Assembly (NCBI GenBank): GCA_024349765.1
Contig: AP026073.1
Coordinates: 6,324,001 to 6,388,000, forward strand
Source of the DNA: Streptomyces nigrescens
GTDB taxonomy: Bacteria > Actinomycetota > Actinomycetes > Streptomycetales > Streptomycetaceae
DNA: 64,000 bases
Direction of reading: 5' to 3'
Below are positions 34,147-45,496 of the stretch, piece after piece; positions within the stretch are counted from its first letter, which is position 1; every line of letters begins with the position of its first letter. A program made the translations under genes and the position numbers. The notes under the pieces are model-generated. The model did no database searches. It had not been told where the DNA came from and saw only the letters and a list, made by a program, of their open reading frames with translations.

Positions 34147-37100
34147 TCGCGTGCCTCCTCGACAATGTGGCTCTCTTCCGGGGCCCCCGCTCCGTCGGTG
34201 TCGTTCTGTGGGCTGGTCTTCTCGGTCGTGCCTTCCGCGAGTTCGGCCGCCACGTCGCGCCGGCCGGTCCGCGCCCCCTGCTGGAATCCGCCGAGCCGGC
34301 GCCGCAGCGCCTCGGCGTTGGCCGCACCGCTCTTGCGCGGGGCGGTGGGCGCCTGCTGCTGCGCCACGATCTTGGGCGTGCGCTTGGGCAGCCCCAAGCT
34401 GGTCCGCTGCTTCTCCGGCGTGGCCGCCGGCGCCGCGTCGGAAGGCGCCTCCTCCGCGGGCGCGGCGTCCGCGGGTACGGCGTCCGCGGGTACGGCGTCC
34501 GCGGGTGCGGCGTTCATGGGCGCCGGGTCCGTGGGTGCCGGGGACGTGGCCGGCGTGGCCGCCTCGGCGCGGGCGTGCTGGTCCGGGCCGATGGCGTACG
34601 GGTCCTCCGCGGCCGGGGCGGCGGCCGGCGCGGGCCCGGCCGGCGCGTCCTCCGGGGGCCGGGTGTGCTCGGCGGTTCCGCCGGCCGGGATCCCGGCCGC
34701 GTCGAGCGCGCGCTCCGCTGCGGCGACGAACGGATCGCCCTGCGGGCCGCCGGCCGGACCGTCCTGGCCGGGTGCCGGATCGGCGGTCCGTTCCGGTGCG
34801 GGCACGGCCGCCGCCGCGCCGCGGGCCGCCGCCGGGTCCACCCGCGGCGCCCGCGTCTGCAGGGTGTTGGAGTTCGCCTCGGCCACCGAGCCGGGCAGCC
34901 CCGGGGCGTGCGCATCGTGCGGGACGGACATCGCGGACGCCGGGCCGGGACGGGTCGGCAGGATCGAGCCGGGCAGCACGATGACGGCGGTGACCCCGCC
35001 CTGCTTGGCGTCCCGCAGCTGGACCCGGACGCCGTGCCGGGCGGCCAGCCGTACGACGACGTAGAGCCCGAGGCCCAGCGCCTCGTCGATGTTCTCGGCG
35101 GTCGAGGCCGCCTCCGCGTCCGTCAGCCGCTCGTTGAGCTCGGCCATCCGCTCCGCGGTCATCCCGATGCCCTCGTCCTGGACCGAGAGCATCACCTCGC
35201 CGCTCTCCAGCAGCCAGCCGGACAGCTCGACATGGGCGTCCGGCGGCGAGAAGGCGGTGGCGTTCTCCAGGAGTTCGGCGATCAGGTGGCTCAGGTCGTC
35301 CGCGGCGAAGCCGGCGACCTGGGAGTGCGGCGGCAGCGACTGGATGCGCACCCGCTCGTAGCGTTCGATCTCACTGACCGCGGCGCGCAGCACGTCCAGC
35401 AGCGGGACCGGGCCCGGGTGGTTGTTGCCGTGCTGCTCGGCGCCCGCCAGCACCAGGAGGTTCTCGCTGTTGCGGCGCATCCGCGCGGCGAAGTGGTCCA
35501 GCTTGAAGAGGGTGTCCAGCCGCTCCGGGTCCTGCTCGGTCTCCTCCAGCCCCTCGATGACGCCGAGCTGGCGCTCCACCAGGCCGAGGGTGCGCAGCGC
35601 GAGGTTGACGAACCGGCCCTGTACGCCGGTGTGGGCGGCCTTGAGCCGCTCGGTGAGGTCGGCGATCTCCTCCTTGAGAGCCTCGCCCTGCTCCTGGAGC
35701 ACCTCGCGCTCGGCGACCAGCCGCTGCCGGCCGCCGATCAGCCGCTTGCGCTCGCCCTCCAGTTCGGTGGTGCGCCGCGACAGCTCGCCCACCTGGGTGT
35801 GCAGCGCGTTCACCGACCTTACGGCGGCGGCGAATTCGTCGTTGCGGCCCTTGTACGTGATGGGGTCCTCGTGCGCCGGGTCGGCGGCGACCCGGCGGGC
35901 GCCGATCCGCAGCGCGGCCAGCGGCTGGGTCATCGAGCGCGCGGCCCAGATGCCGGCGCCGACGGCCAGCAGCAGGCAGAGGCCCTCCAGGCCGATCCGG
36001 ATCTCCAGCTCGGTGACGTCGTCGTCGCGCAGCTGGCCGAGGCGCTGGACGTCGGCGGTGGCCATGGCCGATTCGACGCCCCGCATCAGCCCGATCCGGG
36101 TGGTGAGGGCGTTCTCCACCCGCTGGCGGCTGAGCCGCAGATCGGCGGCGTCCAGGCGCGGCTGGTCGGTGAGCCGGGTCAGATAGCGCTCGGCGGTGCT
36201 GACGTCCGTGCCGTTGACGGTGCGGTCGTAGCGGTCCCGGGCGCCCTGGCCCGCACTCTCCCGGAAGTCGCCCAGCGCGCCCTGTTCACGGACCCGCGCG
36301 ACCTGCGCGAGACCGGTCAGCGTGGGCTGGCTGCCGCCCGCGTTGAGCCCGGCCAGCAGCAGGGCGCGGGTGCCGGCGGCCTGGTCGGTGGCGCGGGCGA
36401 GCGCGGGCAGCGCCCGGGTGTCGGCGTCGCCGGAGTCCGCCCGGGCGGGCAGCCCGCGGGCGATGTCGTCGCTGATCGCCCCGAGTGCCTGGATGATGTC
36501 GGTGTACGCGCGGTAGACCTGCTCGGCCGATTCCGCCCGGGCCAGCGCCTTTTGACGGATTTGCGGGAGGGTCTTGAGCAGCTTGGCGGCGGTGGCGTAG
36601 ACCGCGCTGTCGCCCGAGGCGTCCTGGGCCTCGGTGCGCAGGTCGTCGATCTGCCGGTCCACGCGGGCGCGCTGGGGGCGGGCGACGGCGGCGTTGTCGG
36701 CACCGGGGCCGCTGGTGACGGCGGCGCCGGCCGCGGCGGTGCGGGCCCGGGTGCCGTTGACGCCGGGGAGGTTGGTGCCGGTTCCGCTTCCGGTGCCGGT
36801 TCCGGCCGTTGTGGTGCCGGTTGTTCCGCTTCCACCGGTCGTGCCGGTTCCGCCGGTTGAGGCGGTTCCGCCGGTTGAGGCGGTTCCGCCGGTTCCGGTC
36901 GTGCCACCGGTGCCGGTGCCGTCGACCGTGCCGGTGCCCGCGCCGTTGCCGGTGCCGTCGACCGTGCCGGTGCCCGCGCCGTTGCCGGTCCCGTTGACGG
37001 TGCCGTTTGCGGAACCCGTGCCCGTGCCGTTGTTGCCCGTGCCCGTACGGCCGTTGTGGCCCGCGGCGGCGTAGCCGGTCATCCCGTCGCGCTCGTCGGC

Positions 37101-37436
37101 GAGGGAGTGCGCCAGTGCGATGGCGCGGGCGTTGAGTTCGGCCAGGTCGACCAGGTGCTGGCTGTTGTTGGCGTCGTCCGCCGTGCCGAGCAGACCGGGG
37201 GCGCCGGCCCCGAGGACCGCGACGGCGACCACGGCCACCGCTCCGACCAGCCGGTTGCGCACCCGTGCGGGACGCTGCCCCGCGAGGTCGTCACCGCCGC
37301 TCGCGCCCGGTCCCTTACCGGAACCGGAGCTCTTGCCAGGACCCGAACCCGTCACCGGTCCGGAGACCGAACCGGCCGGTGAACCCGGCTTCCCTGCGCC
37401 GCCCCGAAGCCGCATCTTCCGCACCGCTGCTCGCAT
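34143..37436 (-). CDS. cvnA: Conservon sensor kinase CvnA (nitrate/nitrite-sensor type) with Gly/Thr/Asn-rich insert
   Basis: About 1097 aa. A disordered cytoplasmic start is followed by TM1 (63-84), an extracytoplasmic NIT-like helical sensor, TM2 (LCLLLAVGAGIWAA), a HAMP-like linker, a coiled coil (ELEGERKRLIGG region), the H-box-like LDHFAARMRRNSENL and the HATPase (N-box LLENATAFSPP, EGIGM, GLGLYVV). A long Ala/Pro-rich tail ends the protein. Between the first sensor helix and VDRQIDDLR lie about 98 residues of Gly/Thr/Asn/Val repeats (128-225), expanded in DNA. Start ATG 37436 is a choice; ATG 37415 is possible. Confidence 0.9.
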   Translation of the reverse strand: MRAAVRKMRLRGGAGKPGSPAGSVSGPVTGSGPGKSSGSGKGPGASGGDDLAGQRPARVRNRLVGAVAVVAVAVLGAGAPGLLGTADDANNSQHLVDLAELNARAIALAHSLADERDGMTGYAAAGHNGRTGTGNNGTGTGSANGTVNGTGNGAGTGTVDGTGNGAGTGTVDGTGTGGTTGTGGTASTGGTASTGGTGTTGGSGTTGTTTAGTGTGSGTGTNLPGVNGTRARTAAAGAAVTSGPGADNAAVARPQRARVDRQIDDLRTEAQDASGDSAVYATAAKLLKTLPQIRQKALARAESAEQVYRAYTDIIQALGAISDDIARGLPARADSGDADTRALPALARATDQAAGTRALLLAGLNAGGSQPTLTGLAQVARVREQGALGDFRESAGQGARDRYDRTVNGTDVSTAERYLTRLTDQPRLDAADLRLSRQRVENALTTRIGLMRGVESAMATADVQRLGQLRDDDVTELEIRIGLEGLCLLLAVGAGIWAARSMTQPLAALRIGARRVAADPAHEDPITYKGRNDEFAAAVRSVNALHTQVGELSRRTTELEGERKRLIGGRQRLVAEREVLQEQGEALKEEIADLTERLKAAHTGVQGRFVNLALRTLGLVERQLGVIEGLEETEQDPERLDTLFKLDHFAARMRRNSENLLVLAGAEQHGNNHPGPVPLLDVLRAAVSEIERYERVRIQSLPPHSQVAGFAADDLSHLIAELLENATAFSPPDAHVELSGWLLESGEVMLSVQDEGIGMTAERMAELNERLTDAEAASTAENIDEALGLGLYVVVRLAARHGVRVQLRDAKQGGVTAVIVLPGSILPTRPGPASAMSVPHDAHAPGLPGSVAEANSNTLQTRAPRVDPAAARGAAAAVPAPERTADPAPGQDGPAGGPQGDPFVAAAERALDAAGIPAGGTAEHTRPPEDAPAGPAPAAAPAAEDPYAIGPDQHARAEAATPATSPAPTDPAPMNAAPADAVPADAVPADAAPAEEAPSDAAPAATPEKQRTSLGLPKRTPKIVAQQQAPTAPRKSGAANAEALRRRLGGFQQGARTGRRDVAAELAEGTTEKTSPQNDTDGAGAPEESHIVEEARE
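36915..36986 (-). repeat. 36-bp tandem repeat inside cvnA
   Basis: Two exact 36-base units (36915 and 36951), with further 18-base and shorter GGTTCCG-type repeats around 36780-36900 and a degenerate third unit after 36986. They encode the Gly/Thr/Asn-rich insert of the sensor domain. Confidence 0.85.
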
Positions 37437-37895
37437 TCCTGTCTCGCCTGCCCACGCCGTGTGGCGTCGCGGACCCGGCTCGCTCTCCGCTCGCGGGCGG
37501 ACCTGCGCGCACTCCGCAGCAGCGCATACTTCCGCGAGGGGGAACAGTCCGGCTCTGCGCGTCGCGACGAATGTCCTGGCCCCCCGTGATCCGGGCAATG
37601 ACCATTCCACCGGCCCCGCGCAGTGGCTCGGCAACACATGCCCGGCCACCTGAACGAGTGAACATCAATCGGAGTTTGACCATCAACTTCCGCGCGGCAA
37701 CGATTTTCGCCGCAACCCCGCGCAACCCCCGGACGGGTTTGGAGATGCGTGCCCGTCCTGGCAGGATGCGCGCCCGCACGCCTCCGGAGCGCCGGTCCGT
37801 ACCTTCCGCACGGCTCTGACCTGCCCGTACGCCACCCGTCGCGCCGAGTGACCGACCACCGGGCGAAATCCGCGCCCTCCGGCAGACTGACCGGC
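37437..37895. other. Divergent intergenic region between cvnA and the PP2C-like gene
   Basis: 459 bases if cvnA starts at 37436. It contains an AT-richer patch at 37650-37740 that probably carries the conservon promoter. The cvnA frame is open as far as 37649, so part of this could be coding if an upstream start is used. Confidence 0.5.
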
Positions 37896-38741
37896 ATGCG
37901 CATCGAACTCGCCACCGAGCCGGGCGACCCCCAACGCCCCAACGAGGACTACGCGTCGGTAGCCCTGCCGGCCTCCGGCCAGGGCGGAGTCCTGGTCCTG
38001 CTGGACGGCGTGACCCCGCCCGAAGAGGACTACGGATGCCGTCACACGGTGCCGTGGTTCACCGCGCGACTCGGCGGCGCAATGCTCGAACTGTCGGTTT
38101 CACACCGGGATATGACGCTCGCTGAGGCGCTCGCGGCGGCCATCTCCCGGACGGCCGCCGTTCACCGGGGCACCTGTGACCTTTCTCACGCCCGCACTCC
38201 GCAGGCAACTGTCGTGGCCGCAAGGTGGTCCGCGGACACCGTCGAGCACCTCGTACTGTCCGATTCGGTGCTCCTCCTGGAGCACGCCGACGGGTCGGTG
38301 CACCCCGTGCTGGACCCACGGCTGGACCAACTGCCACCTGCGGTCAGGGCCCGGCGCGCCGCCGTACGGGCGCTGCCCCGCGGGTCGGCGGAACGGGCCG
38401 CGGCGGGCCGGGAGTACGTGCGTGCCGTCGAGGCGCTGCGCAACGCGGAGGGCGGTTTCTTCACGGCGGCCGCGGATCCGGCGGTGGCGGCCCGCGCGGT
38501 CACCGGCACCACCCCGCGGGCCACGGTCCGTTCACTGACCGCCCTCAGCGACGGCGCGGGCCGCTGGGTCGAGGTCTTCGGGGCGGGCTCCTGGGCGGAC
38601 TGCGCGGGCCTGGTGGGCAAGGAGGGGCCGCAGGCCCTGATCGACCGGGTGCGGGCCGCGGAGGCGGCGGACCCGGAGTGCACGGCCCACCCGAGGGGCA
38701 AGGCCCGGGACGACGCCGCCGTGGTTTTCGTCATGCCGTGA
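37896..38741 (+). CDS. PP2C-like serine/threonine phosphatase domain protein
   Basis: 281 aa. The PP2C metal-site motifs are recognisable though divergent: PNEDYASV near the start (RxxNED), VLLDGVTPPEE for the DG motif, LSDGAGRW near 215 and the terminal DDAAVVFV. It probably hydrolyses phosphoserine/threonine, but the loss of the usual DGxGG glycine pair leaves activity open. CAGACT lies seven bases before ATG 37896 and no ribosome site is seen, so leaderless. It is divergent from the conservon operon. Confidence 0.8.
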   Translation: MRIELATEPGDPQRPNEDYASVALPASGQGGVLVLLDGVTPPEEDYGCRHTVPWFTARLGGAMLELSVSHRDMTLAEALAAAISRTAAVHRGTCDLSHARTPQATVVAARWSADTVEHLVLSDSVLLLEHADGSVHPVLDPRLDQLPPAVRARRAAVRALPRGSAERAAAGREYVRAVEALRNAEGGFFTAAADPAVAARAVTGTTPRATVRSLTALSDGAGRWVEVFGAGSWADCAGLVGKEGPQALIDRVRAAEAADPECTAHPRGKARDDAAVVFVMP

Positions 38742-38808
38742 CAATTCCTGGCGGTCCGGGCCCTTTCGTCATCACCCTTTCGCGGTGTACCCGGTCACGA
38801 CGCGGCTT

Positions 38809-39300
38809 TCACCCCTCCTCGCCCTCTTGCTCCGCGTTCAAGCGGTGCAGCAGCCGGGCGAGTTCGGCCACCTCATGGCGGTCCCAGGCGGCGAGGCGCC
38901 GGGCGTACTGGGCACGGCGGCCGTTGCGGACGCGGGTGAAGCGCTCCCGGCCCTCGTCGGTGAGGCGCACCAGGACGGCGCGGCCGTCGGCCGGGTCCGG
39001 CGCCCGGGCGACCAGGCCCAGCTGTTCCAGCGCGTGCAGCTGGCGGCTCATCGTGGCCTTGCCGACGCCGAAGAAGCCGGCGAGGTCGGTGGCCCGCTGC
39101 GCGCCGGCGTCGGCCAGCCGGACCAGCAGGCCGTAGGCGGACGGTTCCAGGTCGGGGTGCACCTCCCGGGCCAGTTCGCCGGACGAGGCCCGGGCCCGGC
39201 GGAGGAACACCGCCAATTCGCGCTCCAGGGCGAGGAATACGTGGTCCACACCGACCGGCTCGCCGTCCGTCGTCGCTCCGTCGGCCCCGGTGTTGTGCAC
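38809..39300 (-). CDS. MarR-family transcriptional regulator
   Basis: 163 aa. The winged helix-turn-helix is RATDLAGFFGVGKATMSRQLHALEQLGLV with wing DPADGRAVLVRLTDEG. GTG start at 39300 with GGAAGGGG eleven bases upstream. Upstream, TGGTCTGA (39325) and TTAGACCA (39385) are inverted half-sites that could be its operator. It is divergent from the lysozyme gene. Confidence 0.92.
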   Translation of the reverse strand: MHNTGADGATTDGEPVGVDHVFLALERELAVFLRRARASSGELAREVHPDLEPSAYGLLVRLADAGAQRATDLAGFFGVGKATMSRQLHALEQLGLVARAPDPADGRAVLVRLTDEGRERFTRVRNGRRAQYARRLAAWDRHEVAELARLLHRLNAEQEGEEG

Positions 39301-39612
39301 GTCAGCGCCCCTTCCCGCATTTCCTGGTCTGAAAGTTTCCGCCCCCGTCGGCCGAAGCCGCAGCTCGGCCAGTATTTCGCAGGATTAGACCAACGGCAGC
39401 CCAGGGACCCTCTTTTGTCACGCCGGTCTACGCGCGTATCGTCATTTATGGCATGGCCACACCAAACGGCGGGCCGTTCGCCAAAGGTTCCGCCGCGCGT
39501 CCCGCACGCCGCACCTCCGTGTCAGCCGCGCCCACGCCATGCCGGCAGATCACCCCCCAGTAGATCCGCACCCATCCCCCCTCAGGTCACACCGAGATCT
39601 CCGGAGACACGT
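39301..39612. other. Divergent MarR-lysozyme intergenic region
   Basis: 312 bases without a gene. It contains possible MarR half-sites (39325, 39385) and a promoter-like pair for the lysozyme gene (39415-39442). Confidence 0.5.
39415..39442 (+). promoter_or_regulatory. Candidate promoter for the GH25 lysozyme gene
   Basis: TTGTCA, a 16-base spacer and TATCGT, about 170 bases before the start codon. It is close to the vegetative sigma consensus. Confidence 0.4.
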
Positions 39613-40476
39613 ATGTCCGTGCTCAGATCCGGCTCCCCCCATCGCCCCGCACGCTCGCTCGCGACCGTGACCGGGGCCCTCCTCACCCTCCTCGCCCTGC
39701 TCCTGGCGCTGCCCGGCACGGCCGGTGCCACGGCCGTGCGGCGCGCGCCCGAGCCGGCCCACCCCGGCCAGGACTGGGCCGGCTCGCAGATCGCCAAGCA
39801 CGAGGGCACCGCGGCCGGCCTCGGCGCCGGGCCGGCGGGTTCGCTCGCGGCGTCCGTCGAGGGCGTGGACGTCAGCAGCCACAACGGCAACGTCGCCTGG
39901 TCGACGCTCTGGAACAGCGGCGTCCGGTTCGCCTACGTCAAGGCGACGGAGTCCACCAGCTACACCAATCCGTACTTCGCGCAGCAGTACAACGGCTCCT
40001 ACAACGCCGGCATGATCCGCGGCAGCTACCACTTCGCGACGCCCAACACCTCCAGCGGCGCCGCCCAGGCCAACTACTTCGTCGACCACGGCGGCGGCTG
40101 GTCCAAGGACGGCAGGACGCTGCCCGGCGCGCTGGACATGGAGTACAACCCCTACGGCGCGACCTGTTACGGGCTCAGCGCGGCCGGCCTGGTCAACTGG
40201 ATGAAGGACTGGTTCGCCACCTACAAGGCGCGCACCGGCCGGGACGCGGTCATCTACACCTCCACCAGCTGGTGGAAGCAGTGCACCGGCAATTCGTCCG
40301 CCTTCGGCGCGATCAACCCGCTGTGGGTCCCGCGCTACGGCTCCTCGGTCGGCGAACTCCCGGCCGGCTGGGGCTTCCACACCATCTGGCAGTACACCTC
40401 GACCGGCCCCACGGTCGGTGACCACAACCGCTTCAACGGCGCGATGGACCGGCTGCAGGCACTGGCCAACGGCTAG
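39613..40476 (+). CDS. Secreted GH25 lysozyme (N-acetylmuramidase)
   Basis: 287 aa. A typical secretion signal (residues 1-40: Arg-rich start, hydrophobic LATVTGALLTLLALLLAL, AGA cleavage region) precedes a spacer and a GH25 catalytic domain. GVDVSSHNGNV carries the first catalytic-site Asp, and GALDMEYNPYG supplies the DxE pair. VIYTSTSWW and a C-terminal FHTIWQYTSTG are further family marks. It cuts the muramic acid-glucosamine bond of peptidoglycan outside the cell. GGAG precedes ATG 39613. A hairpin separates it from convergent lon. Confidence 0.95.
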   Translation: MSVLRSGSPHRPARSLATVTGALLTLLALLLALPGTAGATAVRRAPEPAHPGQDWAGSQIAKHEGTAAGLGAGPAGSLAASVEGVDVSSHNGNVAWSTLWNSGVRFAYVKATESTSYTNPYFAQQYNGSYNAGMIRGSYHFATPNTSSGAAQANYFVDHGGGWSKDGRTLPGALDMEYNPYGATCYGLSAAGLVNWMKDWFATYKARTGRDAVIYTSTSWWKQCTGNSSAFGAINPLWVPRYGSSVGELPAGWGFHTIWQYTSTGPTVGDHNRFNGAMDRLQALANG

Positions 40477-40526
40477 CGCGGCCGCCGGTGGCCCCGCGGG
40501 CGGCCGCGCCCGCCCGCGCCGCGAGA

Positions 40527-40551
40527 CCCCTCCCGCCCGCCGCGGGAGGGG
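40527..40551. terminator. Bidirectional hairpin between lysozyme and lon
   Basis: CCCCTCCCG and CGGGAGGGG around a seven-base loop, midway between the two convergent genes. Confidence 0.7.
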
Positions 40552-40573
40552 GCTTGCGCTCCGGTCGCTTCCG

Positions 40574-42982
<2,409 letters not shown>

Positions 42983-43004
42983 GATCTCCCCTTCGGCAAG
43001 CAAG

Positions 43005-43023
43005 TTGAGCTTTACCCACTCAA
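43005..43023 (-). promoter_or_regulatory. HspR operator (HAIR) of lon
   Basis: On the minus strand TTGAGT-N7-GCTCAA, matching the HAIR consensus CTTGAGT-N7-ACTCAAG except for the outer bases and one internal base. In Streptomyces lon is known to belong to the HspR/HAIR heat-stress regulon. It lies just upstream of the lon ribosome site. Confidence 0.85.
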
Positions 43024-43055
43024 TGCAGGGAGCCGGGGAGATGTTCCCGCCGCGC

Positions 43056-43072
43056 GTTCGCTGTGAGCGATC
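43056..43072 (-). promoter_or_regulatory. Candidate ClgR box for lon
   Basis: On the plus strand GTTCGC-N5-GCGATC, close to the ClgR-type palindrome (GTTCGC-N5-GCGAAC-like). ClgR is known to activate clp and lon genes in Streptomyces. It overlaps the last codons of the pentapeptide-repeat gene, about 75 bases upstream of lon. Confidence 0.55.
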
Positions 43073-44003
43073 AGGCGGCGGGCCGCCAGTGGCCGGGGCG
43101 GGTCAGGCCGGACGGGAGCTTGGTGGCGGCATCGCCCTTGGCCGCGTTCAGTTGGGACTGGGTCACGAAGAGGGCGCCCGTCAGATCGGCGCCGCTGAGG
43201 TCGGCGTCCCGCAGGTCGGCGCCGATCAGGTCGGCCCGCCGCAGGTCCGCCCCGGTGAGGTCGGCGGCGATCAGGTACGCCCCGCGGAGGTTGGCGCCCT
43301 GGAGCCGCGCGCCCTTGAGGCGGGCACCCATCAGGTCGGCGCCGCGCCGCTCCTTCTTCCGGCCGGGCACCTGGGCCCGGACGAGCTCGCTGGTGCGCAG
43401 CAGCAGGACGTTGACCTCGGCCCGGTGGGCGGGCACGTCCAGCTCGCCGAGCTCCTCCGCGCTGCCGCGGGTGAGGGCCTCGGTCTTCTCCAACGCGGCG
43501 CGCAGGTCGTCCTGGAGCGCGGCAGGCAGCGCGGCGCCGGCCGCTCCGGTGGAGCCGGTGCCTGCACCGGGCGGCAGGGTCAGCGCCTCGGACAGGTACC
43601 AGAGGAGTTCGTGCAGCTGCCGCATGACGGCGAAGACGTCGAACATCTGCCGGGCCGTACCGGGCGCCTGCCGCCAGTCCTCGCCGCCGAAGGTGACCTG
43701 GGAGACCTTCTGCCCGGCACCGAAGCAGTCGAAGACGGTGCAGCCGGAGAAGCCGCGGCTTCGCAGGTCGCGGTGGATGCCGCAGCGGAAGTCGCCCTGG
43801 AGGTTGGGGCACGGCCGGCCCGCGTCCTTGTCGATCGCGAAGTCCGCCGAGCGCGCGAACGGCAGCGCGACGCAGCAGAGCCCGAAGCAACTGGCGCAGT
43901 CGGCGGTCAGGCCACGGTCGGCGGCCGTCAGGCCCAGGTCGGCGCTCTGCCGGCCGGGGGCGACGGCGTCGGGCAGCGGGCGGGCGGTGCGGTCTCGGGA
44001 CAC
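43071..44003 (-). CDS. Cys-rich pentapeptide-repeat protein
   Basis: 310 aa. The N-terminal third holds a conserved cysteine cluster ([34 protein letters not shown]), probably metal-binding. A helical middle follows. The last 80 residues are A(D/N)LxG pentapeptide repeats forming a right-handed quadrilateral helix ([19 protein letters not shown] onward). The function is unknown; such folds can mimic DNA or scaffold proteins. GTG 44003 is preferred, with AGGAG nine bases upstream, over a frame open to 44177. It is directly upstream of lon. Confidence 0.87.
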   Translation of the reverse strand: MSRDRTARPLPDAVAPGRQSADLGLTAADRGLTADCASCFGLCCVALPFARSADFAIDKDAGRPCPNLQGDFRCGIHRDLRSRGFSGCTVFDCFGAGQKVSQVTFGGEDWRQAPGTARQMFDVFAVMRQLHELLWYLSEALTLPPGAGTGSTGAAGAALPAALQDDLRAALEKTEALTRGSAEELGELDVPAHRAEVNVLLLRTSELVRAQVPGRKKERRGADLMGARLKGARLQGANLRGAYLIAADLTGADLRRADLIGADLRDADLSGADLTGALFVTQSQLNAAKGDAATKLPSGLTRPGHWRPAA

Positions 44004-44143
44004 GATGCGGGTACTCCTGCGGCCGGCGGGCGCGGTACGCGGCGGCGCCCGGATGGGGCCGCCATTCTCCCAGGCCGCGCTGTGGGCTCTGCCGGGCGGC
44101 GAGGCCGGGGGCGTTGTCAGTGGTCGCCCGTAGCCTCGGTCAC

Positions 44144-44647
44144 ATGAGCATGATCGGAGAGTACGCACGTGTGACACCTGCCGAACTCACCCGTGTCCTC
44201 GGCGATCCCGAGTGGGGGCTGGCGCTCGTCGCCCGGCGGCGCGAGGCGGAGGCCGCGGCGGCCCCGGAGCCGGAGCGGGCGCGCTGCCTGGACGTCGACA
44301 AGAGCTGGGACGCGCTGGGATTCCTGCTGCGCCGCGCGGGCTTCCCGGTGGACGTCGTGCACGGCGAGGAAGCCGTCCCGGACGCCGAGGACTGGGGCTA
44401 CGGCCCGCCGCGCTACCTCACCCCCGAGCGGGTGCGGGCCGCGGCCGAGGCGCTCGCGGAGATACCCGCGTCGAGCCTGACGGCCGGCGTCGGCCCGGAG
44501 GACCTGGCCAAGGCGGAGGTCTACCCGACGATCGTGTGGGAGCGGGGGGAACCACTGGACTACGTCACCGATTACTACGCACTCCTGCGGCCGTTCTTCG
44601 GCGCGGCGGCGGAGAAGGGGGACGCGATGCTCATGTGGCTGGGGTAG
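44144..44647 (+). CDS. DUF1877 (YfbM-like) protein
   Basis: 167 aa, cytosolic, acidic. It resembles the YfbM/DUF1877 family: [14 protein letters not shown] near 47, [18 protein letters not shown], and a C-terminal [16 protein letters not shown]. The function is unknown. TAGCCT lies seven bases before ATG 44144 and there is no ribosome site, so probably leaderless. It is divergent from the pentapeptide-repeat gene. Confidence 0.88.
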   Translation: MSMIGEYARVTPAELTRVLGDPEWGLALVARRREAEAAAAPEPERARCLDVDKSWDALGFLLRRAGFPVDVVHGEEAVPDAEDWGYGPPRYLTPERVRAAAEALAEIPASSLTAGVGPEDLAKAEVYPTIVWERGEPLDYVTDYYALLRPFFGAAAEKGDAMLMWLG

Positions 44648-44762
44648 GCGGGCAGTTCGCCGCCGCGACGGCCGGGCCGGCCGCGACCGGGCAAGCCGCA
44701 ACGGCCCCTCACCGTCGGCCCGGACGCTCCTCACGGCACGTCAGGACTGCTAGGTTCGCGGC

Positions 44763-45317
44763 ATGTTGCAGCGGATGTCCGGGGTGTTCATCGGTGCACT
44801 GTTCGGGACGGTCTTCGTGGTCGCCAACGCGCACGCTCCACTGAGCCCCGCCGTCGGCGTCACCCTGCGCGTGATCGCGGTGCTCACCTTCGCGGGCCTG
44901 CTGGCGCTGGCGCTGCTGGCGGGCCGCCGGGGCGGGGCCGTGGTGGACGCGGACGGGGTTCCCCGGGCGGACTGGTTCCGCGGGAAGTTCGGGTTCGTGG
45001 TGGCGGCCGAGGCGGTACTGCTGATCGGCGGCCGGCTCGCGCTGCGCGAGGCGGGCGCCCCGGACGAGACCTCCGTCGCCTGGATCGCGCTCATCGTCGG
45101 GCTGCACTTCATGGCGCTGGCCGCGGTCTGGCAGCGGCGCTCGGTCGCCGTTCCGGGCACGGCGCTCACCGCGCTCGGCGTGGCCGGTCTCGGTATGGCC
45201 GCGACCCGTGCGGTGGTGTGGGTGCCGTTCGTCAGCGGCGTCCTGTCCGGTGTCGCCCTGCTGGCCGGCTGCGCCTACGCCATCGCGCAGACCTACCGGT
45301 CCACCGTACGGCCGTAG
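44763..45317 (+). CDS. Small integral membrane protein of unknown function
   Basis: 184 aa with about five hydrophobic segments (residues 5-22, 32-52, 75-90, 100-120, 128-175) separated by short loops. A soluble stretch around AVVDADGVPRADWFR links helices 2 and 3. I recognise no family. TAGGTT lies six bases before ATG 44763 with no ribosome site, so leaderless. It converges on the rhomboid-like gene. Confidence 0.8.
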   Translation: MLQRMSGVFIGALFGTVFVVANAHAPLSPAVGVTLRVIAVLTFAGLLALALLAGRRGGAVVDADGVPRADWFRGKFGFVVAAEAVLLIGGRLALREAGAPDETSVAWIALIVGLHFMALAAVWQRRSVAVPGTALTALGVAGLGMAATRAVVWVPFVSGVLSGVALLAGCAYAIAQTYRSTVRP

Positions 45318-45496
45318 TTGGCCCACGGCGGGCGGGGCCCGTGCGGTAGGCGCACGGCGCGTCGGTGCGTAGTCGCGCCCCGGCAGGCGGCGTATCTCCC
45401 TCGGCGCGGGCGCGCACTCCCTGTAGTGCAGTGCGGGCGCGGGCGCCGCGGCTCAGGGTGTGATCCCCGCGATGGGGGGTGTCCACGCGCCGCCCT

